A stretch of 64,000 nucleotides of DNA from Butyrivibrio sp. LB2008 (lineage in GTDB: Bacteria > Bacillota > Clostridia > Lachnospirales > Lachnospiraceae): NCBI RefSeq assembly GCF_000621565.1, contig NZ_JHXZ01000009.1:62001-126000 (forward strand). Reading direction: 5' to 3'. Below, in pieces: positions 49,222 through 59,658 of the stretch; the first letter of the stretch is position 1, and the number at the start of each line of letters is the position of its first letter. Made by a program: the position numbers and the translations under genes. The notes beneath the pieces are model-generated. The model saw only the letters and a list, made by a program, of their open reading frames with translations, was not told the DNA's origin and did no database searches.

Positions 49222-50991
49222 ATGGGACAAAAAAGAAAGAGCGGAGTTAAGTGGTTTCATTCCATTTTATTCCAGGTTATTGCTGTAAATATTGTGATGA
49301 CGGTCGTTTTTCTGGCAGTTATGATTACAACAATGGATTCGCTTGATAATTCTGTTAATATGTCTTCGGAACTTATGACTTACATCGCAAGCGCAAACAA
49401 TTATGAGGGTAAGGTATCTTCAAAGGTTTACTATCTTTATTCACAACCTTTTGTTTATATCTATGCCAGCAAAGATTCCAAAGACCAGATTAAAGTAGAT
49501 GTTGAACAGAACACTGCAAGTCTTAAGGAGTCAATGTCCGGACTTATGACTGTACTTGGATCAAATACAAGCGAGTATTCTGTGAATGCACTTTCAATTG
49601 CTCAGCAGCTTCAAGCCAGCATTGATACATATATAATCGATCTTGATGATGCTTTTGCATTTGCTACAAAAGGACAGGGCGCTCAGTGCGCTGACAAGAT
49701 GGAACATCAGGTTAAGGATGATATGGCTGAAGTTGAGCAGAACCTTACAAGTCTTAGCGCAGCTGTTGAACAGATTGCCATCGGTTCAATAAATGAGATG
49801 ATCACTATGAGAAACGGGGCACTTGCCAAGTCTATCGTCGGATTGGTTATCTTTATTATCTGTATTATTGCAACATTTGTTTTGAACTACTTCCTTATTG
49901 TTCGTAAGATCAGTTCAATTTCTAACGAAGTTAACAGGATTATCGATGAGATTGATAAGGGACAGGGAGACCTTACTTCCAGAATTATGACAAGTGTTGA
50001 TTCCGAGCTTATGTATTTCAAGAAAGGATTCAACAGATTCATTGAGACACTTCAGAATATCATGCGTGAAGTTAAGGAAGGTACAACCGTACTTTCAACA
50101 TCCGAAGAAGAAGTGGCTTTGAAGATCCAGAAAGCAAATGATAACGTAACAAATACATCTGCCGCTCTTGAAGAGCTTTCTGCAAGTATGGATAACGTTT
50201 CACATACAGCAAACAAGATGACTGAGAAGCTTGAAGATGTTAAGCGTGCGACTCAGAGCATCAACGATGAAGTATATGAGGGACAGGAAACAGCTGCCGG
50301 AATCAAGATTGAAGCTTCAGCTGTTCGTGCAGAAGCTAATCAGAAGAAGAGCAATACCGGTGTTAAGATGGAAGAACTCAGTAAAGTTCTTGAGCTGTCT
50401 GTTAAAGAGAGTGAGCAGGTTAACCAGATTGGCGAACTTACAAATGTCATTCTCGATATTGCATCACAGACTAACCTCCTTGCACTTAATGCAAGTATAG
50501 AGGCTGCAAGAGCCGGTGAAGCCGGAAAGGGATTTGCGGTTGTTGCTGAAGAAATCAGTTCCCTTGCTGAGAACAGCAGACAGACAGCCGGAAATATTCA
50601 GGCAATCAGCCAGAACGTTACAGGTGCGGTTAAGGATCTTTCGGATAACGCACTTCAGGTTCTTGATTTTATCAATACAACAGTTCTTTCCGACTATGAC
50701 TCATTTGTAGAGATAGGTGAGAAGTACGGAAATACAGCTACTATTATTGACGGTATTCTTAGCAAGTTTAGTGCCAAGGCTGATAATCTCAATAATATCA
50801 TGGCTGAGATGGCATCCTCTGTAACATCAATCAGCGAATCGGTTAAGGAGAGTACAGTTGCCATCAATACATCAGCATCTAACTCGACCGAGATTGTAGG
50901 TGAGATGCAGGGAATCGGAGAAGCTATGGATAATAACAATCGTGTTACCAACCAGCTTTCCAACAGCACAAAGCAGTTTGTTAATCTGTAA
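49222..50991 (+). CDS. methyl-accepting chemotaxis protein, paralogue of the first
   Basis: 589 residues from the ATG at 49222 (GGAGG at 49211-49215); an in-frame TTG at 49210 overlaps that site. Membrane helices at about 16-36 and 200-222 with a ~160-residue helical extracellular domain. HAMP '[18 protein letters not shown]' and signalling tip '[20 protein letters not shown]'. The cytoplasmic half is nearly the same as in the receptor at 18472, including '[17 protein letters not shown]' against '[17 protein letters not shown]', while the extracellular domains differ. It ends 'STKQFVNL'. A duplicated receptor with diverged ligand choice. Confidence 0.94.
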   Translation: MGQKRKSGVKWFHSILFQVIAVNIVMTVVFLAVMITTMDSLDNSVNMSSELMTYIASANNYEGKVSSKVYYLYSQPFVYIYASKDSKDQIKVDVEQNTASLKESMSGLMTVLGSNTSEYSVNALSIAQQLQASIDTYIIDLDDAFAFATKGQGAQCADKMEHQVKDDMAEVEQNLTSLSAAVEQIAIGSINEMITMRNGALAKSIVGLVIFIICIIATFVLNYFLIVRKISSISNEVNRIIDEIDKGQGDLTSRIMTSVDSELMYFKKGFNRFIETLQNIMREVKEGTTVLSTSEEEVALKIQKANDNVTNTSAALEELSASMDNVSHTANKMTEKLEDVKRATQSINDEVYEGQETAAGIKIEASAVRAEANQKKSNTGVKMEELSKVLELSVKESEQVNQIGELTNVILDIASQTNLLALNASIEAARAGEAGKGFAVVAEEISSLAENSRQTAGNIQAISQNVTGAVKDLSDNALQVLDFINTTVLSDYDSFVEIGEKYGNTATIIDGILSKFSAKADNLNNIMAEMASSVTSISESVKESTVAINTSASNSTEIVGEMQGIGEAMDNNNRVTNQLSNSTKQFVNL

Positions 50992-51016
50992 TCTGTTATA
51001 TAATATACGGAGAATT

Positions 51017-51055
51017 AAGAGCATGGCTAACGATACGAGTCATGCTCTTTCTATT
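51017..51055 (+). terminator. intrinsic terminator after the second chemoreceptor
   Basis: AAGAGCATG at 51017-51025 pairs with CATGCTCTT at 51041-51049, with further pairing inside, then TTCTATTG. Modest T-run. Confidence 0.7.
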
Positions 51056-51183
51056 GTTTGAATAATGGATTACAATACTGGTATTTTATAATTATACAAA
51101 ACTGCATATTTATATGATACCAGCGTGGCGTTATCATTAGAGGGTATTACAGAAGAAAATATGCAGACAAGAGAGGATACATA

Positions 51184-52017
51184 ATGAGAGTAGCAGCAAT
51201 CAACGATCTTTCCGGCTTGGGAAGATGCTCACTTGCGGTTGATCTGTCGGTTTTTCCTGCAATGGGGATTGAAACATGTGCGGTGCCGACTGCAGTGTTG
51301 AGCGGTCAGACAGGCTTTGAATCATATTACTGCAAAGATCTTACGGGGGTTATTTCGGAATACACGGCAAAATATAAGGAACAGAATATTTATTTCGACG
51401 GCATTATAACCGGGTTTATGCTAAGTGAAACACAAGCGGAAAATTCGCTTGAATTCATAAAAACATTTAAGACAGAGGATACGCTTATTCTTGTCGATCC
51501 TGTGCTTGGCGATGATGGAAAGAGATATGTGAATTTCTCGGACGGGCTTCTTGGCGTAATGAAAAAAATGGTGAAAGAAGCCGATATCATCACTCCCAAT
51601 ATGACGGAGTTATGCCTCCTTGCAGATATCGATCCCGAAAAACCACGTGAGTTTGAAGGAAAAGAACTTATAGATTTTGTTATTGAAGCCGGAAAAAGAG
51701 TTCGTGGAAGCAGTAAGCAGATAATTGCTGTTACAGGGATTCCTTTAAAAGAAGAACATGAAGTCGGAAATCTTGTGATCACAGATTTGGAGAGTGTTCT
51801 TATTAAGGCTCACACAAACGGAGTACATTATTCGGGAACGGGAGATCTTTTTGCGGCAGTTCTTTTGGGAGGACTTCTTAATGGCAAAGATATTGCATCA
51901 GTAACAAAGCTTGCGGGAGATTTTATACGTGCTTCCGTTGAGGAGACGGAGAAAATCGGAAGTTCCGGAAATGATGGAATTGCTTTTGAGAGAAATCTCG
52001 GAATGCTTATATCATGA
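51184..52017 (+). CDS. pdxY: pyridoxal/pyridoxamine kinase
   Basis: 277 residues of the ribokinase-like family. 'AINDLSGLGRCSLAVDLSVF' and 'VPTAVLSGQTGFESY' at the N-terminus, 'DPVLGDDGKRY', 'ITPNMTELCLL' and the anion-hole/catalytic 'HYSGTGDLFAAVLLGG' are those of PdxY/PdxK. Makes pyridoxal 5'-phosphate from salvaged vitamin B6. Monocistronic, with terminator on its 3' side. pdxK versus pdxY naming is a matter of subfamily and not resolved here. Confidence 0.9.
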   Translation: MRVAAINDLSGLGRCSLAVDLSVFPAMGIETCAVPTAVLSGQTGFESYYCKDLTGVISEYTAKYKEQNIYFDGIITGFMLSETQAENSLEFIKTFKTEDTLILVDPVLGDDGKRYVNFSDGLLGVMKKMVKEADIITPNMTELCLLADIDPEKPREFEGKELIDFVIEAGKRVRGSSKQIIAVTGIPLKEEHEVGNLVITDLESVLIKAHTNGVHYSGTGDLFAAVLLGGLLNGKDIASVTKLAGDFIRASVEETEKIGSSGNDGIAFERNLGMLIS

Positions 52018-52026
52018 TAAATAAAA

Positions 52027-52068
52027 ACGGTGTAAGGAGATGTTGTTGTCTCTTTACACCGTATTTTT
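52027..52068. terminator. terminator between pdxY and the convergent unknown gene
   Basis: ACGGTGTAAGGAGA at 52027-52040 pairs with TCTCTTTACACCGT at 52049-52062 (one G-T) around an 8-base loop, followed by ATTTTT. The A-run before the left arm lets it serve the minus strand too. Confidence 0.88.
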
Positions 52069-52103
52069 GTCTTATTTGCAAAACAAGTCATTTATTGGTT
52101 TGA

Positions 52104-52673
52104 TCAAGGATTTTCATGGTATTTGTCATAGATTTCCGTGAGATAGGTCTTTACGATCTGGATGTTAGACATCTTGCGAAGATCCAGATTTCCCATGAGA
52201 ACAGCAATCTCATCGGCGAGTAAAAGCATGTTGTAGATTGTAAGCTTGAACTCATCTCTTGTAAGTTCGTCTATGTTTATTTCCATGAGAGGAGCGCCGA
52301 GCTTAAGAGTTACGTTTTCATCGGCAATTCCTGTTAACATGATTCTTGTAGTCGGATCAAAATTTACATATAAAAGAAGCTTTTCTTTTTCGTGTTTTTT
52401 GAGAGTGATAGCGGTCTGATGTGAAGCTTCCATCCATTCATAAAGATCGGTTTCATCGGGGTTCATAAGATACTTAGTGAGTTCTTCCTTATGCTTTTCT
52501 ATGTATTGCATGTATTTGCCGGCGTTAGGACCTGTGTATGCAAGCTCTACTTTAACCCCGTTGTCTGTTCTGACAAGTCTGCACTTTTCGGCAACCTCTT
52601 TGAGTTTCAATGTTGTTTCTGTGGCGCCGACCATCTTGAAAGTGCCTGTTTCTAACTCCTGTTTAAATTCCAT
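52104..52673 (-). CDS. soluble protein of unknown function
   Basis: 189 residues, no signal or membrane helix, preceded by AAAGGAGAT. Beta-rich N-terminal two-thirds ('CRLVRTDNGVKVELAYTG', 'KLLLYVNFDPTTRIMLTG') and a helical C-terminus ('DEFKLTIYNMLLLADEIAVL'). I do not recognise it. It diverges from ftsK with a ~100-base spacer and converges with pdxY. The steady codon use and a good ribosome site argue for a real gene. Confidence 0.72.
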   Translation of the reverse strand: MEFKQELETGTFKMVGATETTLKLKEVAEKCRLVRTDNGVKVELAYTGPNAGKYMQYIEKHKEELTKYLMNPDETDLYEWMEASHQTAITLKKHEKEKLLLYVNFDPTTRIMLTGIADENVTLKLGAPLMEINIDELTRDEFKLTIYNMLLLADEIAVLMGNLDLRKMSNIQIVKTYLTEIYDKYHENP

Positions 52674-52772
52674 TTTTATCTCCTTTACGCAAAACTACAA
52701 TAACGTAAGTATAGCATATGGGTTTAGAAAATGGTATACTTATAAGAGTTTTGTATAAGTCAAGGGGAAGAT

Positions 52773-55553
52773 ATGGCACAGAGTAATAATGGTAGAAAAC
52801 AGACAAGAAAGACCGCTTCAAGGAGTTCAGGTCAAAGATACTCCAGAACAAGCGCTTCTGCCAAAAAAGCGGAGGAGATTGATTATTCATTAAGAAGCGA
52901 ACTTGTGGTTATTGCAATGGTCGCTTTGACAATTTTCCTTTTTTTATGTAATTTTGGCGTTTGTGGGGAGTTTGGCAGTGCATTAAGCGGAATATTATTT
53001 GGCTTTTTCGGATTTACGGCGTATTTTGCACCACTTGTGGCATTGGGCGCTGTTCTTATTTCTGTTGCGAACTACGGTTCAAGTGCTGCACAACGCAAGG
53101 TTGTTTCCGGAATTGTCCTGTTCTTTTTGGTTGGGATCATTGCGGAACTTATTACGAAGAGGCCTCAGCAGGCGCAGAATTATGACGTGGCATTTATATT
53201 TAATTCTGCCAAAGAGGGAAGAGACGGCGGAGGATTTTTTGCAGGTTCTCTTGCTTATGCATTTTATAAACATTTATCATTTGCGGGAACAGCTCTTTTG
53301 CTCCTTCTGATAGGAATTATCAGCATCGTGATATTTACCGAGCAGTCATTTGTCGGCGGTATCAGGAACGGAAGCAGAAAACTTATCGAGAAAACAAGAG
53401 AAGACGCCGCAAATTACAGAGAATACGCCGAGCGCAGGCGTGAGATGGTCGAGAAGCGAAGAGCTGAGATACAGGAAGAAAAGCGACTTGCCATTGAACA
53501 AAAAGAAGATGCCAAGATTTTGAGGATGGAGAAGAACGTCCGCGGAGTCATGCTTGATACGAATATCACCAAAGAAGATGTCGAGGAAGAGAAGTCCGAT
53601 AATATCCATATTTACGGTGGGAGCGAAGAAAAGCCCGGAAATGTCTTTATACCGGATGAGGAAGAGTTTCATGATGATATTCACGAGATTGTTCTTAATA
53701 AGCGTGACATAAAGACTGATGTAGAGCCGGACGGACAAAGAGTCCTTGTGACAGAACCGAGAATCCACAGTATGGATTTTGGTTCAAAAGAAGAGGAAGC
53801 AATTCCTTTGCCTGATAACAGCGTGAAGCTTGTAGCAAAGGTAGCTCCCGTTGAAACTCCGGATGATATTCTTCCGGATGTTCCGATACATGCGGAAAAT
53901 ATTGGAAACGGCATGAACGGCGAATATGCAATACATGCTCAGGATCATATTTCAAGGTCTCCCGGTGCTTCGTCCAAGATCACATCGACTGCAGAGGCTA
54001 CACATGTTCCGTCAGGTCCCGGTCCTCATACCGTAAATGTCGGAATGGAAAAAGAGATTGAAGCGCACAAACGTGCTATCAACAAGAAATATGTATTCCC
54101 GCCCGTAAGTCTTTTGGAAAAGGGAGTTAAGAATAAGAACCTTGAGACGGCAAGGCAGCTCAAGGAGACAGCGCTTAAATTGCAGGAAACTCTTAAAACT
54201 TTCGGCGTAAACGTAACTGTTACGGATATAAGCCAGGGGCCTTCCGTTACGAGATTTGAGCTTCAGCCCGAAGCGGGAGTCAGAGTAAATAAGATTGTCG
54301 GACTTGCCGATGATATCAAGATGAATCTTGCGGCCAGAGACATTCGTATAGAAGCGCCTATTCCCGGAAAGGCTGCTGTCGGAATTGAAGTTCCGAATAA
54401 AGAAAACCAGGCTGTTGCGCTCAGAGACCTCTTTGAATCAAGAGAATTTAAAGAGTTTTCTTCAAAGCTCGCTTTTGCTGTCGGTAAAGACATAGCAGGA
54501 AAAACGGTAGTAACGGATATTTCCAAGATGCCGCACCTTCTTATCGCCGGTGCTACGGGATCGGGTAAGTCCGTTTGTATAAATACAATTATAATGAGCC
54601 TTATTTATAAGGCCAAACCTGAAGAAGTTCAGATGATCATGATCGATCCAAAGATCGTTGAACTTAGTGTTTACAACGGAATTCCACATCTTATGATTCC
54701 TGTTGTGACAGATCCCAAGAAAGCTGCTGCAGCGCTTAACTGGGCGGTTGCAGAGATGACAAACAGATACAAGAAGTTTGCAGAAGCCGGTGTTCGTGAT
54801 CTTAAGGGATACAATAAATCCGTTGAGCAGAGCGCAGACCCGGACAAGCAATTGCTTCCACAGCTCGTCGTAATTGTAGATGAGCTTGCGGACCTTATGA
54901 TGGTCTCAGCAAATGAAGTCGAGGATGCAATCTGTCGTCTTACACAGCTTGCGAGAGCAGCGGGTATTCACCTTATCATAGCAACTCAGAGACCTTCGGT
55001 TGATGTCATCACAGGTCTAATTAAGGCAAATATGCCTAGCCGAGTTGCGTTTGCGGTATCAAGTGGTGTTGATTCAAGAACGATTCTTGATATTACAGGT
55101 GCCGAGAAGCTTCTTGGAAAGGGCGACATGCTCTTTTATCCTCAGGGATATACGAAGCCTGCGCGAATGCAGGGCGCATTTGTATCAGACAAGGAAGTGC
55201 AGGCAGTTACTGATTTCTTGAGAAATCAGGGAATAGAATCATCTTACGGAGAAGAAATCGAACAGCAGATTCAGAACATTCAGAGCCAGGGCGGAGGTGG
55301 TGGCACCGCAAGTTCAGGCGACGGAGCTTCTTCCAGAGATGAGTATTTCGTACAGGCCGGTGAGATGATCATTGACAAAGAGAAAGCATCCATCGGAATG
55401 TTGCAGAGAGTGTTTAAGATTGGGTTTAACAGAGCGGCCAGAATAATGGATCAGCTCTGCGAGGCGGGTGTTGTCGGAGATGAAGAGGGCACCAAGCCAA
55501 GGAAAGTCCTTATGACAAAGGTAGAATTTGAACAAATGGTAGGAGGAGAATAA
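52773..55553 (+). CDS. ftsK: DNA translocase FtsK/SpoIIIE
   Basis: 926 residues. Four N-terminal membrane helices (about 47-190), a charged linker of ~220 residues (long for SpoIIIE), then the motor: 'VLEKGVKNKN'-type alpha domain, Walker A 'GATGSGKSV' near 592, Walker B 'LVVIVDELADLMM', 'RLTQLARAAGIHLIIATQRP', and the DNA-reading gamma winged helix at the end ('ASIGMLQRVFKIGFNRAARI'). It pumps chromosome ends through the division septum or into the spore. AAGGGGAAG precedes the ATG. Its stop is directly followed by the fhs start. Confidence 0.95.
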   Translation: MAQSNNGRKQTRKTASRSSGQRYSRTSASAKKAEEIDYSLRSELVVIAMVALTIFLFLCNFGVCGEFGSALSGILFGFFGFTAYFAPLVALGAVLISVANYGSSAAQRKVVSGIVLFFLVGIIAELITKRPQQAQNYDVAFIFNSAKEGRDGGGFFAGSLAYAFYKHLSFAGTALLLLLIGIISIVIFTEQSFVGGIRNGSRKLIEKTREDAANYREYAERRREMVEKRRAEIQEEKRLAIEQKEDAKILRMEKNVRGVMLDTNITKEDVEEEKSDNIHIYGGSEEKPGNVFIPDEEEFHDDIHEIVLNKRDIKTDVEPDGQRVLVTEPRIHSMDFGSKEEEAIPLPDNSVKLVAKVAPVETPDDILPDVPIHAENIGNGMNGEYAIHAQDHISRSPGASSKITSTAEATHVPSGPGPHTVNVGMEKEIEAHKRAINKKYVFPPVSLLEKGVKNKNLETARQLKETALKLQETLKTFGVNVTVTDISQGPSVTRFELQPEAGVRVNKIVGLADDIKMNLAARDIRIEAPIPGKAAVGIEVPNKENQAVALRDLFESREFKEFSSKLAFAVGKDIAGKTVVTDISKMPHLLIAGATGSGKSVCINTIIMSLIYKAKPEEVQMIMIDPKIVELSVYNGIPHLMIPVVTDPKKAAAALNWAVAEMTNRYKKFAEAGVRDLKGYNKSVEQSADPDKQLLPQLVVIVDELADLMMVSANEVEDAICRLTQLARAAGIHLIIATQRPSVDVITGLIKANMPSRVAFAVSSGVDSRTILDITGAEKLLGKGDMLFYPQGYTKPARMQGAFVSDKEVQAVTDFLRNQGIESSYGEEIEQQIQNIQSQGGGGGTASSGDGASSRDEYFVQAGEMIIDKEKASIGMLQRVFKIGFNRAARIMDQLCEAGVVGDEEGTKPRKVLMTKVEFEQMVGGE

Positions 55554-57230
55554 ATGGGAGTAAAAAGTGATATCGAAATCGCGCAGGAAGCAAAAATGCT
55601 TCATATCAAAGAGGTTGCTGAGTCAGTCGGTGTAAAAGAGGATGACCTTGAGTTCTATGGAAAGTACAAGGCTAAACTCACTGAAGAATATTTAAAGAAG
55701 GCTGAAAGCAGCAAGAAGGGAAAACTCATTCTTGTTACCGCGATCAATCCCACTCCCGCAGGAGAAGGCAAGACAACTGTAAGTGTAGGACTCGGAGATG
55801 CTCTGAACAGACTTGGACATAAGACAGTTATTGCACTCAGAGAGCCTTCGCTCGGACCTTGCTTTGGAATAAAGGGTGGAGCAGCCGGCGGTGGATATGC
55901 TCAGGTTGTTCCTATGGAAGATCTCAACCTTCATTTCACAGGTGATTTCCATGCAATAACATCAGCCAATAACCTTTTGGCTGCACTTCTTGATAATCAC
56001 ATTCAGCAGGGTAACGAGCTTATGATCGATACCAGACAGATTATCTGGAAGAGAGCTGAGGACATGAATGACCGTGCTCTTAGAAATATCGTTGTCGGAC
56101 TTGGTGCCAAGGCAGACGGTGTTCCAAGAGAGGATCACTTTGTTATTACCGTTGCTTCAGAGATCATGGCTATCCTTTGCCTTTCAAGCGATCTTGAGGA
56201 TCTCAAGAAAAGACTTTCAAAAATAATTGTTGCATATAACTTTAAGGGAGAACCTGTAACAGCAGGAGATCTGCAGGCTGTAGGCGCTATGGCGGCTCTT
56301 TTGAAAGATGCGCTTAAGCCCAATATCGTGCAGACACTTGAGCATACTCCCGTTATTGTTCACGGCGGACCTTTTGCAAATATTGCACACGGATGTAACT
56401 CGGTAAGAGCTACCAAGACAGCTCTTTCAATTGCCGATTATACTGTAACGGAGGCCGGATTCGGCGCGGATCTCGGTGCTGAGAAGTTCCTTGATATCAA
56501 GTGCAGAATAGCCGGACTTAAGCCCAATGCCGTAGTTCTTGTAGCTACGATCAAAGCACTTAAATATAACGGAGGAGTTCCTAAGACAGAGCTTGGAAAA
56601 GAGAATCTTGAAGCTCTTAAGAAAGGTATCGTAAACCTTGAGAAGCACATCGAGAATATCCAGAAATACGGTGTTCCCGTAGTTGTGACACTTAACTCTT
56701 TCATTACAGATACAGAAGAGGAAACTAATTTTGTAAAAGAGTTCTGCGAAAAGAAGGATTGCAGATTTGCTCTTGCGGAAGTTTGGGCAAAAGGCGGCGA
56801 AGGCGGAGAAGCTCTTGCAAAAGAAGTTATTGATACAATAAATACTAAACCAAGTAACTATGCACCGCTCTACAGCGATGATATGCCAATCAAGGATAAA
56901 ATCGGTACAGTTGCTACAGAAATTTACGGAGCGGACGGAGTTACATATACGCCTGCTGCTAGCAAGCAGATAGCTAAGATTGAAGAGATGGGATTTGGCA
57001 AACTTCCTGTATGTATGGCCAAGACTCAGTATTCACTTTCTGACGATCCGAATCTTCTCGGAAGACCTACAGGTTATAACATTACTGTAAGAGAAGTATA
57101 TGTTTCTGCAGGTGCAGGCTTTGTTGTGGCACTTACAGGTGCGATCATGACTATGCCCGGACTTCCGAAGCACCCTGCGGCTTATGACATTGATGTTGAC
57201 GAAAACGGAAAGATTACCGGATTGTTCTGA
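55554..57230 (+). CDS. fhs: formate-tetrahydrofolate ligase
   Basis: 558 residues, full length. Makes 10-formyl-THF from formate, THF and ATP. P-loop '[18 protein letters not shown]', '[20 protein letters not shown]', '[17 protein letters not shown]' and '[17 protein letters not shown]' are invariant family stretches. ATG begins on the base after the ftsK stop, with the ribosome site TAGGAGGAG inside the end of ftsK. Forms a one-carbon pair with folD, 39 bases downstream. No acetogenesis genes are visible, so a biosynthetic role is likely. Confidence 0.96.
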   Translation: MGVKSDIEIAQEAKMLHIKEVAESVGVKEDDLEFYGKYKAKLTEEYLKKAESSKKGKLILVTAINPTPAGEGKTTVSVGLGDALNRLGHKTVIALREPSLGPCFGIKGGAAGGGYAQVVPMEDLNLHFTGDFHAITSANNLLAALLDNHIQQGNELMIDTRQIIWKRAEDMNDRALRNIVVGLGAKADGVPREDHFVITVASEIMAILCLSSDLEDLKKRLSKIIVAYNFKGEPVTAGDLQAVGAMAALLKDALKPNIVQTLEHTPVIVHGGPFANIAHGCNSVRATKTALSIADYTVTEAGFGADLGAEKFLDIKCRIAGLKPNAVVLVATIKALKYNGGVPKTELGKENLEALKKGIVNLEKHIENIQKYGVPVVVTLNSFITDTEEETNFVKEFCEKKDCRFALAEVWAKGGEGGEALAKEVIDTINTKPSNYAPLYSDDMPIKDKIGTVATEIYGADGVTYTPAASKQIAKIEEMGFGKLPVCMAKTQYSLSDDPNLLGRPTGYNITVREVYVSAGAGFVVALTGAIMTMPGLPKHPAAYDIDVDENGKITGLF

Positions 57231-57269
57231 TAGGAATACAAATATTTAGTTTGGAGTTTAGGAGTATAT

Positions 57270-58127
57270 ATGAGTGCACAGATTATCGACGGAAAAGCAA
57301 TTTCACAGATCATTAAAGACGAGCTTAAAGAAAAAACGGCTCGATTAAAAGAACAGGGGATTGAGGTTACTCTTGCTGTAATACTTGTCGGCGAGGATCC
57401 CGCTTCTCAGGTTTATGTCAGAAATAAGAAGAAAGCGTGCGAGTACATCGGTTACAGATCTCTTTCTTACGAACTTCCGAAGGAAACTTCACAGGAAGAA
57501 TTGTTAAAACTTATTGATGAACTTAATAACAGAGATGATGTAAACGGCATACTTGTACAGATGCCTCTTCCTTCACAGATTGATGAGAAGACGGTTATTG
57601 ATGCCATTAGCCCCAAAAAAGATGTAGACGGATTCCATCCGATGAATGTCGGTGCACTCTGTATAGGAGAAAAAGGCTTTGTATCCTGCACACCCGCAGG
57701 CGTCATTCAGCTCTTAAAGAGAGGATGTGACGGTAAAATCGATATAGCGGGCAAAGAGTGCGTTATAGTAGGAAGATCCAATATTGTCGGAAAGCCCATG
57801 TCACTTCTTATGCTCAGAGAGAATGCAACTGTTACCGTTGCTCATTCTCGCACAAAGAACCTTGAAGAAGTATGCAAGAGGGCGGATATTCTTATAGCCG
57901 CTGTCGGAAAAGCCGGAATGATCACCAAAGATCATGTTAAAGAAGGTGCAGTTGTAATTGATGTCGGAATAAACAGAAATGAAGAAGGCAAACTTTGCGG
58001 TGATGTTTGCTATGACGAAGTAAAAGAGATAGCTTCCGCAATAACTCCCGTTCCCGGAGGTGTAGGTCCCATGACTATCGCTATGCTCATGAACAACTGT
58101 TATGAAGCTGCTACCATGTTTAAATAA
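57270..58127 (+). CDS. folD: bifunctional methylene-THF dehydrogenase/methenyl-THF cyclohydrolase
   Basis: 285 residues. 'VGEDPASQVYVRNKKKACEY' carries catalytic Tyr52 and Lys56; 'VQMPLPSQID', 'PKKDVDGFHPMNVG', 'VIVGRSNIVGKPMSLLML' (dinucleotide site) and 'ITPVPGGVGPMTIAMLMNN' complete the signature. Interconverts methylene-, methenyl- and formyl-THF with NADP. GTTTAGGAG precedes the ATG. Functionally linked to fhs. Confidence 0.96.
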   Translation: MSAQIIDGKAISQIIKDELKEKTARLKEQGIEVTLAVILVGEDPASQVYVRNKKKACEYIGYRSLSYELPKETSQEELLKLIDELNNRDDVNGILVQMPLPSQIDEKTVIDAISPKKDVDGFHPMNVGALCIGEKGFVSCTPAGVIQLLKRGCDGKIDIAGKECVIVGRSNIVGKPMSLLMLRENATVTVAHSRTKNLEEVCKRADILIAAVGKAGMITKDHVKEGAVVIDVGINRNEEGKLCGDVCYDEVKEIASAITPVPGGVGPMTIAMLMNNCYEAATMFK

Positions 58128-58155
58128 TAGTAGAGTTTTAGTGGAGTATTAAGAT

Positions 58156-59601
58156 ATGAAATGTCATAAATGCGGCGCCTATATTCCTGAAGGGCACATG
58201 TACTGTGACGAATGCGGCGCGGAGATAAAAATCGTACCGGATTTTGAACCGGAAATTGAAAATGAAATAGATAGTACGATGTCATCGATTGCAGGCACGT
58301 TTGTAAAAGACGAGAAAAATAAGAAAAGAGAAGTGCAGGAAAAAGATGAAGAAGAGGACGATGTATATGCGTTCATAAGAGATAAAAGAAAGACTGTACT
58401 TGGATTTGCCGGCGTCGTTGCAGCTGTAATAATGATTGTTGTTATTGTTTTTATTTTTCAGGACAGAAACGGAAACAGATATATCAATCTTGCGCGTGAA
58501 GCCAGAGAAAGCGGTAATACATACAAAGCGGTAGCGTATCTTACAGAGGGGAACAAGAAAAATCCCCGCAATATCAATATTATTTTTGAATTGTCGGATT
58601 GTTATCTTGAACTCGGAGCTATCGATAATGCGGTTGCTACACTCAGAATTGTAACAGATTCGGAAATTTTCACAAAAGATTCTGTCACATTAGCATACGA
58701 AAGTATAATTTCGATATATAAACAATCGGGAGAATATGATAAAATAGCACAGATTCTAAATGAAGATCAAAATGAATCTGCTGTTGCTCTTCGAAAAAAA
58801 TATATCCCGAAGCCTCCGGAAATGACTCCGGAAGCGGATACTTATGAAGAGTTTGTATCGATTGAACTTTCCGGTGGAGAAGGAGATGTCATATACTACA
58901 CCATAAATGGCGGTGTGCCTGATAAAAAGTGTACCGTTTACAGGAGAGCAATCGACTTAAGCGTAGATGATGAATATAACATCAAGGCTGTAGCTGTAAA
59001 TGAGTATGGTATATCGAGTGAAGTTGTTGAGAATACATATATTGTAGAAAAAGGTGCTGCACCGGATCCCGAGGTTATGGAACCAAGCGGTGATTATACA
59101 CAGAATACCATGATAGTGGTAGTTCCGGGGGAAGGTTGTACCGTATATTACACGACAGACGGTTCGGATCCCGACATGGATTCACTTGAGTACACGGAAC
59201 CGATTCCTATGCCACTCGGCTCATCGAAATTTAAGTTTATTGCTTATAACGAAAAAGGCAATCCGAGTGAAATAGTGGAGAGAGAATTCCATTTTGCTTA
59301 TCCCAGAAAAGTCTCCAAGGAGCAGGCAGTTAAGAGTCTTGTAAATAAGCTTTTGCAGCTTGATGTTCTATTGGATGAAAAGGGAAGTGTACGAGGCGGC
59401 GGACGAAATGAATATATCTATCAGAATATCATAGAAGTCCCGGGTGCCGGTGAATACTATAAGATTGATGAAGAGTTTGTTCGTGCGGATGGAACCAGAA
59501 GTAAGACAGGAAGGTTCTTTGCGATTAATACGAATGACGGCTCGTTAAATCATCTTGGCTACGATACAAGCGGCAGATATACATTGAAATTGATCAAGTA
59601 A
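58156..59601 (+). CDS. zinc-ribbon, TPR and chitobiase-C-domain membrane protein
   Basis: 481 residues. A cytoplasmic zinc ribbon opens the protein (C-x2-C...C-x2-C: 'CHKCG' and 'CDECG' in residues 3-20), followed by an acidic stretch, one membrane helix at about 81-100, a TPR-like region (about 110-205), and two CHB_HEX_C-type beta modules ('VIYYTINGGVPDKKCTVYRR' and 'TVYYTTDGSDPDMDSLEYTE'). The C-terminal ~100 residues are unassigned, ending in a possible calcium- or peptide-binding domain. The modules are typical of extracellular carbohydrate- or surface-associated proteins. Role unknown. Next to folD, probably its own function. Confidence 0.8.
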   Translation: MKCHKCGAYIPEGHMYCDECGAEIKIVPDFEPEIENEIDSTMSSIAGTFVKDEKNKKREVQEKDEEEDDVYAFIRDKRKTVLGFAGVVAAVIMIVVIVFIFQDRNGNRYINLAREARESGNTYKAVAYLTEGNKKNPRNINIIFELSDCYLELGAIDNAVATLRIVTDSEIFTKDSVTLAYESIISIYKQSGEYDKIAQILNEDQNESAVALRKKYIPKPPEMTPEADTYEEFVSIELSGGEGDVIYYTINGGVPDKKCTVYRRAIDLSVDDEYNIKAVAVNEYGISSEVVENTYIVEKGAAPDPEVMEPSGDYTQNTMIVVVPGEGCTVYYTTDGSDPDMDSLEYTEPIPMPLGSSKFKFIAYNEKGNPSEIVEREFHFAYPRKVSKEQAVKSLVNKLLQLDVLLDEKGSVRGGGRNEYIYQNIIEVPGAGEYYKIDEEFVRADGTRSKTGRFFAINTNDGSLNHLGYDTSGRYTLKLIK

Positions 59602-59658
59602 ATAAAGAAGTAATATACTTTATATATTTTTTTACCAGATAATTGGAGGAGAAAGACT

